Shown here: piece by piece, positions 57,601 to 64,000 of the stretch
Numbering within the stretch: position 1 is the stretch's first letter
How the letters are laid out: each line of letters opens with the position of its first letter
Source: a virus
Virus record (IMG/VR): IMGVR_UViG_3300028676_000005
Span: 1-64,000 of that record
Reading direction: 5' to 3' (one strand)
DNA: 64,000 nt
Program-made: the position numbers and the translations under genes
Notes under the pieces: model-generated
Seen by the model: only the letters and a program-made list of their open reading frames with translations
What the model was told of the DNA's origin: nothing
The model's database searches: none

Positions 57601-59555
57601 TTGGTGGTCAGTTTGGTACTAGCACTTCCAGAGGCGCTGGTACTGGTAACCTCTATGGAGCTGGGGCCAACGGTGTATTCCGTACTCCAGAAAACCAATT
57701 TGGTTATAAGCCGTTAACCGGCAGTGGTGACACTAGCCACCTTGACATGACTGGTGTTCAGAAAGTCGATGGTGGTAAGGATACCGGAGTTAAGGTTCCT
57801 AAGAAGTTAGCAGAACAGCTAATGATCCGTGAAATGCTTAAACAAGGTTTTACAGATCCTCGTGCTATTGCCGAGATGCTGGCGCTGACTAACTACGAAA
57901 GTGATAACTACAGCCGCACTGTTGAGAACCTGAAATACTCAGACCCAACCCGTTTGATGAAACTGTTCCGAGAAGTTACTAGTCTTGATCAGGCCCGTCA
58001 ATTGGTTGCTATGGGTGAGGTTGCTATCGGTAACACTGTTTATGGCGGTGGTAAAGGTGCTTCCTTGGGTAACACTGATCCTGGCGACGGTTACAAATAT
58101 CGTGGTCGTGGGTTTGTGCAATCCACTGGTAAATATAACTATGCGAAGCTTGGGCAATCCCTTGGTCTCGATTTGGTTAACAAACCAGAATTGCTGTCTG
58201 AAGATCCAAACGTTATGGCTGCTGCTGCGGTTCAGTTCTACAAGGACTCGAAACTGCTGCAAGGCATCACAGTCGACGGTGACTTCGGTAAAGCAGCAAC
58301 AGGTATCAACGGCGGTAATCCAGTACCTGGCATGCAAGATCGCTACAAGCTGTATCTGAGCTACTTGGATCAGCTAGGTAAGGGTGAGTTGACAGGAGAC
58401 GATAAAGACACTCCAGACGCTTCTGGTGCAGCCACAGCTGCTACCCCTGGTGCTTCTGGTAGCGGTGGGGCACAAAGTAGCAACGGACCAGCTATTGGTC
58501 AGTCTACTGCGCTTCCACCTCTGGGCGCCGCAAGCGCTGGTGGACCAATGAGTGCCGGTACTACTGGCGGTGGGATGTACTCCACTCCAAGTAGCGCGCC
58601 AGGCGCTGGTCAGTATGGCAGTAATCCAGGCATGGGTGGCTCAGGTCAACCGTTTGTATTGTCTGGTGCTGGTTCTGACAACGCTGGTCTTCGTCTGAAA
58701 AGTGCAGAAGCCACTGCTGGTGGTGACTCACATCCTGGTGTTAAACGTTTGGCTCAACTGGTTCAGTCTAACGTTAGTACGTTTAAAGAGATTACTTCTT
58801 TGAACGATGGCTGGCACCGGAAGAACAAACCAAATTCCAAGCACACCCAAGGGTTGGCATTGGATTTCACTCTTACCGATGGTGTTCGTAGTAGTGACCA
58901 AGCAGTTGCCATTGTTAAAGGGCTGCTGCAACAAGCCGGTTTGCAGCCTAATGAGTTCTTAGTACTCAATGAGTACAAACGAATGTCAGCCGGGGCTACT
59001 GGTGGTCATGTCCATGCAGGGTTTGCTTCGGCTGCCGCTGCTGATAAGTTCAATGCTGCCGCTGGTGGCAATGCGACTAATGGGCAAGACACTACTACTG
59101 GGGGCGGTCCGGTACAACAGAAGGATCTGAACGCACCACCGCCACAAATGGGTGTTGAAACCGAGTCTATATCGAGCGGTGAGACAGAGGTTGCTGGTGA
59201 AGGTAGTGGCCCAATCAAACCACGTCTGCCAGGAGAAGCTCCGCCTAAGGGTAATCCGGTTAATCCGCGACCTAACAGTCCGTATGACACCGGACCTGGT
59301 GCTGCAATGGGTCAACCAGAAAACAGCAATCAACGGCGACAACCAAATAACCAAGCCAACAACAATGCTCAATCTGCTCCGGCTCCGGCTCAAGTAGACA
59401 ACAGCAGAGTTGAAAGCCTGTTAGAAGATCTCCTGAAGGCTATCAACGACAAAGGGGATGCACAAACAGGTGGTTTAGGTGAAGTGGTTAAGCAGTTGAT
59501 AGAAGCTAACAACAACCTTAAATCCAAAGAAACCCAGAAACGGGTAACCATTTAA
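51621..59555 (+). CDS. Giant tail protein: tape-measure body with GH19-like and M15-like peptidoglycan hydrolase domains (phiKZ gp181-like)
   Basis: 2644 residues. ATG 51621 with GGAGTTAAAG upstream. The first 1300 residues are helical and charged; two hydrophobic stretches follow (about 1312-1373 and 1420-1531, Ala/Gly/Val-rich), as in tape measures that insert in the host membrane. Residues about 2065-2255 contain MLALTNYESDNYSRTVENL and YRGRGFVQSTGKYNY, the catalytic and substrate blocks of GH19 chitinase/endolysin domains. Residues about 2373-2487 hold KHTQGLALDF and GGHVHAGF, the HxxxxxxD...HxH metal site of M15 D-Ala-D-Ala peptidases. Gly/Ser/Ala/Pro linkers separate the domains. Next to virion RNAP genes, as phiKZ gp181 is. 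It sets tail length and degrades peptidoglycan on injection. Confidence 0.82.
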   Translation: MSEYDDIDNDWGEDPFEGDMDFDMDFDSPGSKKGFLRSAVSGFLDGIVERTIGSTDAKINSLKRVLPETWAPAFRNVREFNDRASEIFADLKQNSSQTVDDLQYLALRAAKAAGNKIPNKISGALLGFSQHDFSDWDQTSAATDDTPRMGDTTSEEIKALIDSEDANSTLSRETFKAVGKQTVDMMAQVGGRSIAGMHAITQTNLRTNQLLEHLLDYQRRVQQRTDNLQLSVAARQLLTSSKYYKFMEASQHRLIEETKLIVKYSQQSDYEKTTNSQALKRNVRETVFNTVKSRFGGAADYFADKFGKDARDDITGNLGELTGSLRMVAEMTEGMPINIGSMAGNAAAGLFLNNIPKLMGSAKGKEYLAKFKKQFPGLSKWAEDAYIRLGDLGNVANYATGNIEELVNTMAKHYQGQGFDEASEMTYEEYVDSVPKGKKPMPKAQWFIAKSARGMFNNASGKVLDELWVGGNTKYSLAQRTLRDSHEQAYWSRRSDRTLNEEIPRWFGLLHQSLEKIRTGNDDTGVVSYDYVKNKFVTSQQKAATVTNAVFDHGQFSSQASNAMNFANSVDKEGLLTPDAKRKLAMHLAKDADRKLGFNPYNLLDLENEGYDKKTAEAIKRAVMATFDITDEHVDKFRNADDTTRSAMLTYMPSEKARKLLPEFADTARSLSTFMPDITNALDTYKSAGYYDAMKNAGIITPDKDTGQDDISEEKFWNVLEEYMKDPNKKRTVGTIPDAAPDKTRAMGGFAPSLNPLQDAMNPIASRKIPEFTFKPKGEEEPVPVKLMGMEELLKSFDTLKDVSQTLQLSSAGMDKMKTMDLTPLNTGMDLLVKDVSQLLALAQSRNDILTKIQEGVPKPKKVNKEDEQNMRSGTAQIMDKIKQFSFKDFYNKAVDTVLRNEPLILGGLLGGLAGVALHNPKAAALVAGGAVIATAYGKLHSLAKARGPDDNEDLYEEGVDKPILEAWKLQRGDYYDATKGFLIKSWKDIKGSVKDTAENVVIGAQRLAGKLFTAENKEVFLSGLNKLREALMAAFKWFDPMGRITALKDKVATRFFQMDVYKEGSKTPTLIGKSFAGGAYYKVGPTGTAVMLNGWNEIDGPVYDRDGNLLITQEDYDRGLVTSMGVSINKLGNLSRKIAGWGLDALKFGKDKAVEYGGKAYDKTSSMLKADYTPIVSSVDRIYHLLLKKWDMKPDEDGNVPEAAPSAPSVNPQKGIDPDAPAKVPEEVVKVREEEDAQPKDVKRKDFSQLIKEKIDALHEGKPLRKNSLADQEVQKEKAKRDERDGAIIQIAKAFGYKEKKVEPKRAGLFGMLASMIGGTFTAITSISTFFMKALWSPIKLMGTFASMALKTIPLMATGITAIAKGLFTLLKTKSITAAGTSILDTVMDRDPDMHPAEKAKRRSDRAENRKKPSTKIRKGGLGIGLGMLAGVVTDNMVDSGIIEEDGLADHVGGAVSTAATIYGGYQLASGAAALAGVELGAVAAGAGGALLTAAGWLATGAVAVLSSPWVLGALAVGAVGYGLYSLFKEGQSTQQKLRLTQYGISDVESDLAEKVIKAEEMLAKFVVIGNGRASISKDAPLEEVFKLFLADPNDKRQIAEVFTWFNGRFKPVYLTYMACLDAAKFKDFETYDKSKDQTAYTVAKQAHAALSSVAPYPYTIVAKIDKDTPIMAEKQTVIRINNYLEALKQYIDRKTDKEDLKAIALPAGAVALKSEKARLEEVLDKGGNSLSSETKSQVKEKLDYIDKQLAGFDTSFKVAPQIAGIYIKDLLPDDRAMSLLTAIRLATYGNDEDTSWRVEAVLKLERYCESLFVLSSDTVVFNGDVEKIYSFFKDAFRLGDGDGEMWAKWFRDRFSPVMSNYVKLMANYRKGNPGVVWKTLSATARYEIAQGLVQTQVYITSSFTAPVWKVRAAPFKDAVSTDRTDKVDRMLTMLGEASTQAKVKDPEKEAGKTNTSSWAKAISPHKVGGGMTEKQANVQTADQYKTKKDLALGGQFGTSTSRGAGTGNLYGAGANGVFRTPENQFGYKPLTGSGDTSHLDMTGVQKVDGGKDTGVKVPKKLAEQLMIREMLKQGFTDPRAIAEMLALTNYESDNYSRTVENLKYSDPTRLMKLFREVTSLDQARQLVAMGEVAIGNTVYGGGKGASLGNTDPGDGYKYRGRGFVQSTGKYNYAKLGQSLGLDLVNKPELLSEDPNVMAAAAVQFYKDSKLLQGITVDGDFGKAATGINGGNPVPGMQDRYKLYLSYLDQLGKGELTGDDKDTPDASGAATAATPGASGSGGAQSSNGPAIGQSTALPPLGAASAGGPMSAGTTGGGMYSTPSSAPGAGQYGSNPGMGGSGQPFVLSGAGSDNAGLRLKSAEATAGGDSHPGVKRLAQLVQSNVSTFKEITSLNDGWHRKNKPNSKHTQGLALDFTLTDGVRSSDQAVAIVKGLLQQAGLQPNEFLVLNEYKRMSAGATGGHVHAGFASAAAADKFNAAAGGNATNGQDTTTGGGPVQQKDLNAPPPQMGVETESISSGETEVAGEGSGPIKPRLPGEAPPKGNPVNPRPNSPYDTGPGAAMGQPENSNQRRQPNNQANNNAQSAPAPAQVDNSRVESLLEDLLKAINDKGDAQTGGLGEVVKQLIEANNNLKSKETQKRVTI

Positions 59556-59560
59556 CATTT

Positions 59561-59605
59561 TAGGAGGAGGTGGGGGCTTCGGCCTCCTCCTCTATCCTTT
59601 TATTT
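59561..59605 (+). terminator. Hairpin terminator after giant tail gene
   Basis: TAGGAGGAGG / CCTCCTCCTCTA around a GGGGCTTCGG loop, then CTTTTATTTC. The 722-residue gene may need read-through or its own promoter. Confidence 0.72.
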
Positions 59606-59615
59606 CGAGGTTCTT

Positions 59616-61784
59616 ATGGCCAAGATTTCAACTAGAGATCGAGATATCATCTCTAACTCTTTCCGCTTGCTTACTCGTGGCATTCCGCCCGATGAAGTAA
59701 TGGAGCGCATGAACTGGGATAAGTACTTTAACGTATTCAGTAGCGCTACTGGTGATAACCGTTACATCAACCCAGTTCCTCAATCTAGTCCGTATACTGA
59801 TCCACGTTACGGTCGTTTGTTGCAAAGCCACGAAGGTGGGATGGGTTCCTATTACAAGAAGCAAATTGAAGATAACGTTACACTGCTGACTATTGTCCCT
59901 GGTGTTCCACAGTTTGCTGGTATGTTGCAATTTATTCAAAACATGTTTAGTCCTAGTGCTGCGATTATTGCTAACAAAGGTCGAGCACCTGGTCTTGCGT
60001 TTTACATGGGCCAGGCGATTACTTCGGTTGCTTTCTACCCGATGCAATTACTGTCTGCTAGTGTTCAGTTTCTTAACTTCTTCTTGGACAACCCAGTAAA
60101 CACCTACTGGAGCGTTAAGCCTGCAATGGGTGCCTACACCATGGCGTCTACTGGTGTGCTTAACGACATCATGGTCAGACTTAACTGGATTGACCCGTTG
60201 TTACCTAAACGGGCTCAGGAACAGAATGATCCTTTGTTTGGCCTTAAGCCTAACTACGACATCTCGTCACGTCTTGCTGACTTAAGGCTCTTAATGCCAG
60301 ACGTCATCAACGACGATGGTACTGTTGACCTTATGCGGCTTATCATGAAGGGTGTTCGTAAGCACCGTGTTATGCTTCGTGAACTTGCCAAGATGGACAA
60401 CGAACAAATTAATACAGTCGAAGAACGCTTTGCTCGTGGTCGTCAGATTATCGAAGAAGTTGAATTTGATGAAGTGACCATGGCAGGCGAACCTAGTCAG
60501 TCGTTTGTTGAACAGGAGATGAACTCTGTTGGTCGTGCTCGTGAGGGCGAGATTAACTACGCTGAACAAGACAGTGCATATACCCAGCGTGATGCTTATT
60601 TAAACGCCTACAACTCTACCGCAGGCATTTCTAACATCGGTTCTGCTGATGGCGCAGACGGGCGTAACCTGGGCACAATCATTAGTGAGCTTGGTAAAGG
60701 TTCTAGCGAAGCTAGCTTTGGTACAGGCAACCCTAACGAGTCGGCTGGTCGTCCTAAACCTTCGTCGATCTATACCGGGGCAGACTCCAGTGTTGCTGGT
60801 GGTCAACAAATCTTCTACGAAGATAACCCGGATGATCGCACTTGGGCAGGTGACATTTTTGACTTGCTGCGTTCGGCACAGTACGGTGGTATGGACGCCA
60901 TCACCTGGAGAGTAGATGGAGCCGCGGGTCCTACAACTGACTCCTTTGCTCACTCGCATGCACAATCTCCACTGGCTAGTAAATTCAACAGCGTAGTTAA
61001 AGCAGCGAACGATTTCCGCTTTGACGTTGCTGGTGGCGCTACTGGTATTGGTATTGTTGACGGTTTGATTAATACCTTTAAAGAAGGTATCCAAGGTGCT
61101 CTATCAGGTACTGTTATTGGCAACATCCCATTGGCTCTTACTAACAACTCTTACGTTAAGGTAGCAGACCACTGGGACGGTTCCACGACTAACCTGCACA
61201 AAGAGTCCTACAGTATCTACTTCCACTGCACATACGCTCACCCGTATGAAGAGTTGATGAAGATTTGGGTTCCCTTCTCGTTGTTCCTCCCGCTGATTGC
61301 TCCTATGTCGGCTGGTGCTGGTACATACACCTCACCGTTTATGTGTAAAGCTTTCTGTACCGGTCGTTCCCTTATTCGTACAGGCATGGTTGAGAACGCA
61401 ACACTTACTTGGGGTGATGGTGAACGTGGTTGGACCAAGACTCGTCGTCCGCTTAACTTGCGTATTGACTTCAACATTGTTGACTTGGAACCAATCATCT
61501 CTGTGCCGATTGACCGTTCTATCAGTCTGCTGGAGGTTACTAACCTTAGCGGGATTGCTAGCAAGATCTTGACGGATGATACTGGTTACAACAACTACCT
61601 TGGTCGTATTGCGGGGACTACCTACTTGGATACCATTCTCAAGTACAGTCGCCTTAACCGTGGTTTGACCGGTGTTGCAACTAGCATGCGCCAAAGTATC
61701 CGCGCTGACAACATTGCTTCTAAAGTATCCGACTCCATTGTTGGTTCTTTCTCTACACTGTTTGCCAGACCGCTTGCACGATAA
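59616..61784 (+). CDS. Virion structural protein, 722 aa (phiKZ gp182-like by position)
   Basis: ATG 59616 (MAKISTRDRDIISNSF) with CGAGG nine bases upstream. The N-terminal third is helical and Tyr/Arg/Asn-rich; a hydrophobic region lies near 100-165 (QFAGMLQFIQNMF, AITSVAFYPMQLLSASVQF). The middle (residues 290-430) is Gly/Ser/Asn-rich and low in order, and the last 150 residues are beta/alpha with APMSAGAGTYTSPFMCKAF. It follows the giant tail gene and is likely co-expressed. In phiKZ gp182 occupies this place. Likely tail or head structural; the hydrophobic segment could contact membranes. No catalytic motif. Confidence 0.72.
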   Translation: MAKISTRDRDIISNSFRLLTRGIPPDEVMERMNWDKYFNVFSSATGDNRYINPVPQSSPYTDPRYGRLLQSHEGGMGSYYKKQIEDNVTLLTIVPGVPQFAGMLQFIQNMFSPSAAIIANKGRAPGLAFYMGQAITSVAFYPMQLLSASVQFLNFFLDNPVNTYWSVKPAMGAYTMASTGVLNDIMVRLNWIDPLLPKRAQEQNDPLFGLKPNYDISSRLADLRLLMPDVINDDGTVDLMRLIMKGVRKHRVMLRELAKMDNEQINTVEERFARGRQIIEEVEFDEVTMAGEPSQSFVEQEMNSVGRAREGEINYAEQDSAYTQRDAYLNAYNSTAGISNIGSADGADGRNLGTIISELGKGSSEASFGTGNPNESAGRPKPSSIYTGADSSVAGGQQIFYEDNPDDRTWAGDIFDLLRSAQYGGMDAITWRVDGAAGPTTDSFAHSHAQSPLASKFNSVVKAANDFRFDVAGGATGIGIVDGLINTFKEGIQGALSGTVIGNIPLALTNNSYVKVADHWDGSTTNLHKESYSIYFHCTYAHPYEELMKIWVPFSLFLPLIAPMSAGAGTYTSPFMCKAFCTGRSLIRTGMVENATLTWGDGERGWTKTRRPLNLRIDFNIVDLEPIISVPIDRSISLLEVTNLSGIASKILTDDTGYNNYLGRIAGTTYLDTILKYSRLNRGLTGVATSMRQSIRADNIASKVSDSIVGSFSTLFARPLAR

Positions 61785-61798
61785 AAAAGATATAGGCT

Positions 61799-61835
61799 AA
61801 TACCCCTACCTCCCTTAACGGGAGGTAGGGGTATT
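61799..61835. terminator. Bidirectional hairpin terminator
   Basis: AATACCCCTACCTCCC / GGGAGGTAGGGGTATT, a 16-bp perfect stem between convergent genes. Confidence 0.9.
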
Positions 61836-61842
61836 ATGTTTG

Positions 61843-62964
61843 CTATCGGGGAAACTTAGGAGCACTTTTGAACTGACTACGCAACTCAATGAGGGCGGAG
61901 CTTTCAGTAAAACGACCAGCAGTACACAGCAGTGGAATGATTGGTTCATAGCCACTAAGAAGTTTAATCATGTCTTTACTGACACGAGTCATGATCGCCA
62001 GGTTAGCAGCCTCACCAAACTCTGTGTACTTCATCCACCAGTTAGGTCCAATGATACGCTCGAACACTTCCAACATGTCAGCTAACAGTGCTGGATAGTC
62101 TTCAGGGAACACATCATCGTTAAACCGAAAGTTGCTAAACAAGATCTCAATGAAGTTTGGATACTTGGAGCGAATCATTTTGCGATTCTTTTCAATACCA
62201 AGATCGTCTTCATCAAGAATGGCAAGAACTTCTTTAATACTTTTAATGTCACCATTGGTGATCATGTACTTAAGAGCTTCTAACGCGGCATCTCTTCGTA
62301 CATCGCCAAAGCCAGCGGGATAGCTGTTCCAGATACCACGGTAACCGTTACGCATCCCATACTGCGCCGCGTTGTTAAACAGTGTGTTATACAAAGCACT
62401 TGTAACGCTGCGGTCTACAAACTGGTCAACACCGGTGAGCTTGGTAAGCATCTTTAACGTGTTACCGCCAATGATACTGCGCCAGTTCTTGTTAGCGGCA
62501 AACTTCTTACCGTCTGTAGTAACCAGCCCCCCAAGGTTAACCCCAGTAATGCGGGTAAACTCTGAGTTAATCTCGTTAGCAACTTTTCGCATTGCATTAG
62601 ATTCACTGCTAACAGGAAACCCAAGCTGTCGACTAGCCGCTGCTAAGATACCGTCGGTGTCAAACGTAACACCGTCACGACCAACTTTAATACTTTTGGT
62701 AATGTCCTTGGTATTAAGCAACCCATGGGAGATTGCGCCAATAACACCATCCAGCACACTTACTACGTCATCACGGTATTCGGTAATGGTACCCTGCACA
62801 CCAGTATCACGACTGGTTTTAGTGGCAATACCATTCTTCATCCGATCCGATGTGACGTTCATTGGATCTAAGTTGTCTTGCTTAACCCGAAGCATCGAGT
62901 TATTGGTCTTAGTCTTAAACGTGTTAAGACTAGGCGCAAGGTTGACTCCCTGAAACGGGTCCAT
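61843..62964 (-). CDS. Hypothetical protein, 373 aa, probable virion
   Basis: Unrecognised. ATG 62964 with AAGGGGTAAG upstream. Starts with a Pro/Asn-rich segment (MDPFQGVNLAPSLNTF) and is mainly helical; a basic-acidic mix without membrane segments. It sits convergent with the 722-residue virion gene. In phiKZ the neighbourhood of gp182-gp184 holds virion proteins, so structural is the likely class. Codon use is typical of the window. Confidence 0.7.
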   Translation of the reverse strand: MDPFQGVNLAPSLNTFKTKTNNSMLRVKQDNLDPMNVTSDRMKNGIATKTSRDTGVQGTITEYRDDVVSVLDGVIGAISHGLLNTKDITKSIKVGRDGVTFDTDGILAAASRQLGFPVSSESNAMRKVANEINSEFTRITGVNLGGLVTTDGKKFAANKNWRSIIGGNTLKMLTKLTGVDQFVDRSVTSALYNTLFNNAAQYGMRNGYRGIWNSYPAGFGDVRRDAALEALKYMITNGDIKSIKEVLAILDEDDLGIEKNRKMIRSKYPNFIEILFSNFRFNDDVFPEDYPALLADMLEVFERIIGPNWWMKYTEFGEAANLAIMTRVSKDMIKLLSGYEPIIPLLCTAGRFTESSALIELRSQFKSAPKFPR

Positions 62965-62997
62965 AGCTTACCCCTTTTCCTACAAAAAAATAAAACA

Positions 62998-63028
62998 AGT
63001 TAAAGGGGGATTTCTCCCCCAGTAACTT
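62998..63028 (-). terminator. Hairpin terminator
   Basis: AAGTTAAAGGGGGA / TCCCCCAGTAACTT stem with a short loop, overlapping the stop of the 152-residue gene; on the minus strand it is followed by TGTTTTATTTTTTTG. Confidence 0.78.
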
Positions 63029-63485
63029 ACTTGTTCTTTTCAGCTTCTTTGGTAACTGCAACTTCGATCAACTTCTTACGATCTCTAGTCACCAACTTGA
63101 TGCTGTCTGAAACCCTTATGATGTTACCATTAAGGTCTTTTACGGTAATGTCTATTTGACATTCTTCAAATTCTGTAATGCTTAAGCCTTCTAAGAATTT
63201 GTTGAATGTTAGTCTGGGTGTATGAAAATAAGTGTCCCGAATATTACCGCTTCGGGTTTGCCGCTCGACTTTAGCCTTTTCTGGATCTGGATTGGTGACT
63301 ACCCAATCGAGATACCGACTTAAGAAGTTATTCCACCGAAATGGGTTCATCTCCATCTTTCTAAGAATTGCACGGAACAGCTTTGCTGGAGAATCCTCTA
63401 ACTGGTGATCCTCGACATACTTAGGAGAAATGGAACTTAGCTTATTTGCTTTGAGTTCTTTCCTCCCTTTAGAGGGCTTTGTCAT
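63027..63485 (-). CDS. Hypothetical protein, 152 aa
   Basis: Unrecognised. ATG 63485; its first 17 bases overlap the end of the preceding gene. Basic N terminus (TKPSKGRKELKANKLS), mixed middle with WNNFLSRYLDWVV, charged C-terminal end (VAVTKEAEKNK). No motif. Coupled with the partial gene upstream in the window. Confidence 0.7.
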   Translation of the reverse strand: MTKPSKGRKELKANKLSSISPKYVEDHQLEDSPAKLFRAILRKMEMNPFRWNNFLSRYLDWVVTNPDPEKAKVERQTRSGNIRDTYFHTPRLTFNKFLEGLSITEFEECQIDITVKDLNGNIIRVSDSIKLVTRDRKKLIEVAVTKEAEKNK

Positions 63486-64000
63486 TGACCAACCTCAACT
63501 GGGAATGGATTGCAATCCGCACCACAGTGAGGAAGTCATCCAGCATTAACTTGAAGTACCGAGAGTTAAAGAACTCCATGAGCCCTACTGACAACTCGAT
63601 ACGGTTAACCGCATCAAAACGTTGGCCTTCTTCCCGCTCGTGTTCTTTAGGGAACTCAAGACAGTAGATGTGCAGTAGCTGTGCAAACTTGTAGATAAAT
63701 GTTTGAGTTGCTTTATGGTTGCTGTGCCAATCCAGAAATTCACGTTCCCTTGTGATGTCACCCAGTTGATGAAAGAACGGATCGAACTTGAAACGCTCGT
63801 CGGTAACTACCCGCTGAAGTAGCTCTAAGGCTTCTCCAGACGTTTTCGTGTAGGCCGAGATGTCGAGTGTCATAAGCCACTCAAAATCGTTTTCAAGCTC
63901 TAGTGGGACGTTCTTAAGACAATCGTATAGATCATGAATTGTTGAGTCAAAGCTGACCATCGGGTGCTTTGCTCTGGCTATAATCAAATCGATGCTTGAG
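63469..64000 (-). CDS. Hypothetical protein, partial at right edge
   Basis: Minus-strand frame open to the window end (at least 176 codons). The upstream codons remain open past a possible TTG at 63987 and an internal ATG at 63960, so the true start is probably outside. Helical, with many charged residues and LEFPKEHEREEGQRFD near the middle. No family recognised. Four-gene-style tight overlap with the 152-residue gene. Confidence 0.68.
   Translation of the reverse strand, partial: SSIDLIIARAKHPMVSFDSTIHDLYDCLKNVPLELENDFEWLMTLDISAYTKTSGEALELLQRVVTDERFKFDPFFHQLGDITREREFLDWHSNHKATQTFIYKFAQLLHIYCLEFPKEHEREEGQRFDAVNRIELSVGLMEFFNSRYFKLMLDDFLTVVRIAIHSQLRLVNDKAL

Noticed and set aside
59561-59594. 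Riboswitch-like element before the 722-residue gene
   Set aside because: A simple GGAGGAGG hairpin with a T-rich tail is explained as a terminator; no further conserved structure is visible.

Overview
The window is part of the genome of a phiKZ-like jumbo myovirus (Chimalliviridae type, probably infecting Pseudomonas). The evidence is the combination of a phage tubulin (PhuZ), a likely nuclear-shell protein (chimallin), split multi-subunit RNA polymerases, a divergent family B DNA polymerase, a contractile sheath and tube pair, and a giant tape-measure/lysin protein. Gene order follows what I recall of phiKZ: PhuZ, small genes, polymerase, ChmA, non-virion RNAP subunit; TerL, three virion genes, sheath, tube; and prohead protease, two virion genes, virion RNAP, giant tail protein, virion protein. 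There are no ribosomal RNA genes, insertion sequences or CRISPR arrays.

Layout. 1-10.4 kb is almost all minus strand: a partial RNAP beta-prime fragment with a zinc finger, ChmA, one plus-strand unknown gene, the DNA polymerase, seven small genes, and PhuZ. 10.5-13.1 kb holds no protein gene. It carries tRNA-Asn, tRNA-Trp and tRNA-Asp, a tRNA-Ser interrupted in its anticodon loop, two more tRNAs with enlarged anticodon arms, two tRNA-like scraps and many spacer hairpins. 13.1-17.4 kb is a minus-strand operon of unknown genes that begins with a proteasome-like Ntn hydrolase. 17.4-18.0 kb is a divergent non-coding region. 18.0-20.5 kb has three plus-strand genes.

20.6-23.8 kb encodes the terminase large subunit, split at its Walker A motif by a 315-residue intein. 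The intein has the marks of class 3 (WCT) inteins and a decayed LAGLIDADG endonuclease. 23.9-29.5 kb has virion genes, followed by sheath and tube on the plus strand to 32.7 kb. 32.7-41.2 kb is an accessory, early-type region on the minus strand: thymidylate kinase, a PP-loop ATPase, a secreted protein, two small membrane proteins and several unknowns. 41.3-51.6 kb has the prohead protease, two virion genes, a 58-residue gene, the endolysin, and the virion RNAP beta and beta-prime N-terminal subunits. 51.6-61.8 kb has the 2644-residue tape-measure/lysin protein and a 722-residue virion protein on the plus strand. 61.8-64 kb has three minus-strand genes, the last running off the window.

Regulation. 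Five minus-strand transcription units have the motif TATATTAC (one copy TGTATTAC) 50-110 bases ahead of their first gene, as in phiKZ early promoters. Most units end in strong hairpins followed by U-rich tracts, and convergent genes share bidirectional ones. Functions rest on motifs and synteny recalled from memory, and many small genes cannot be assigned.
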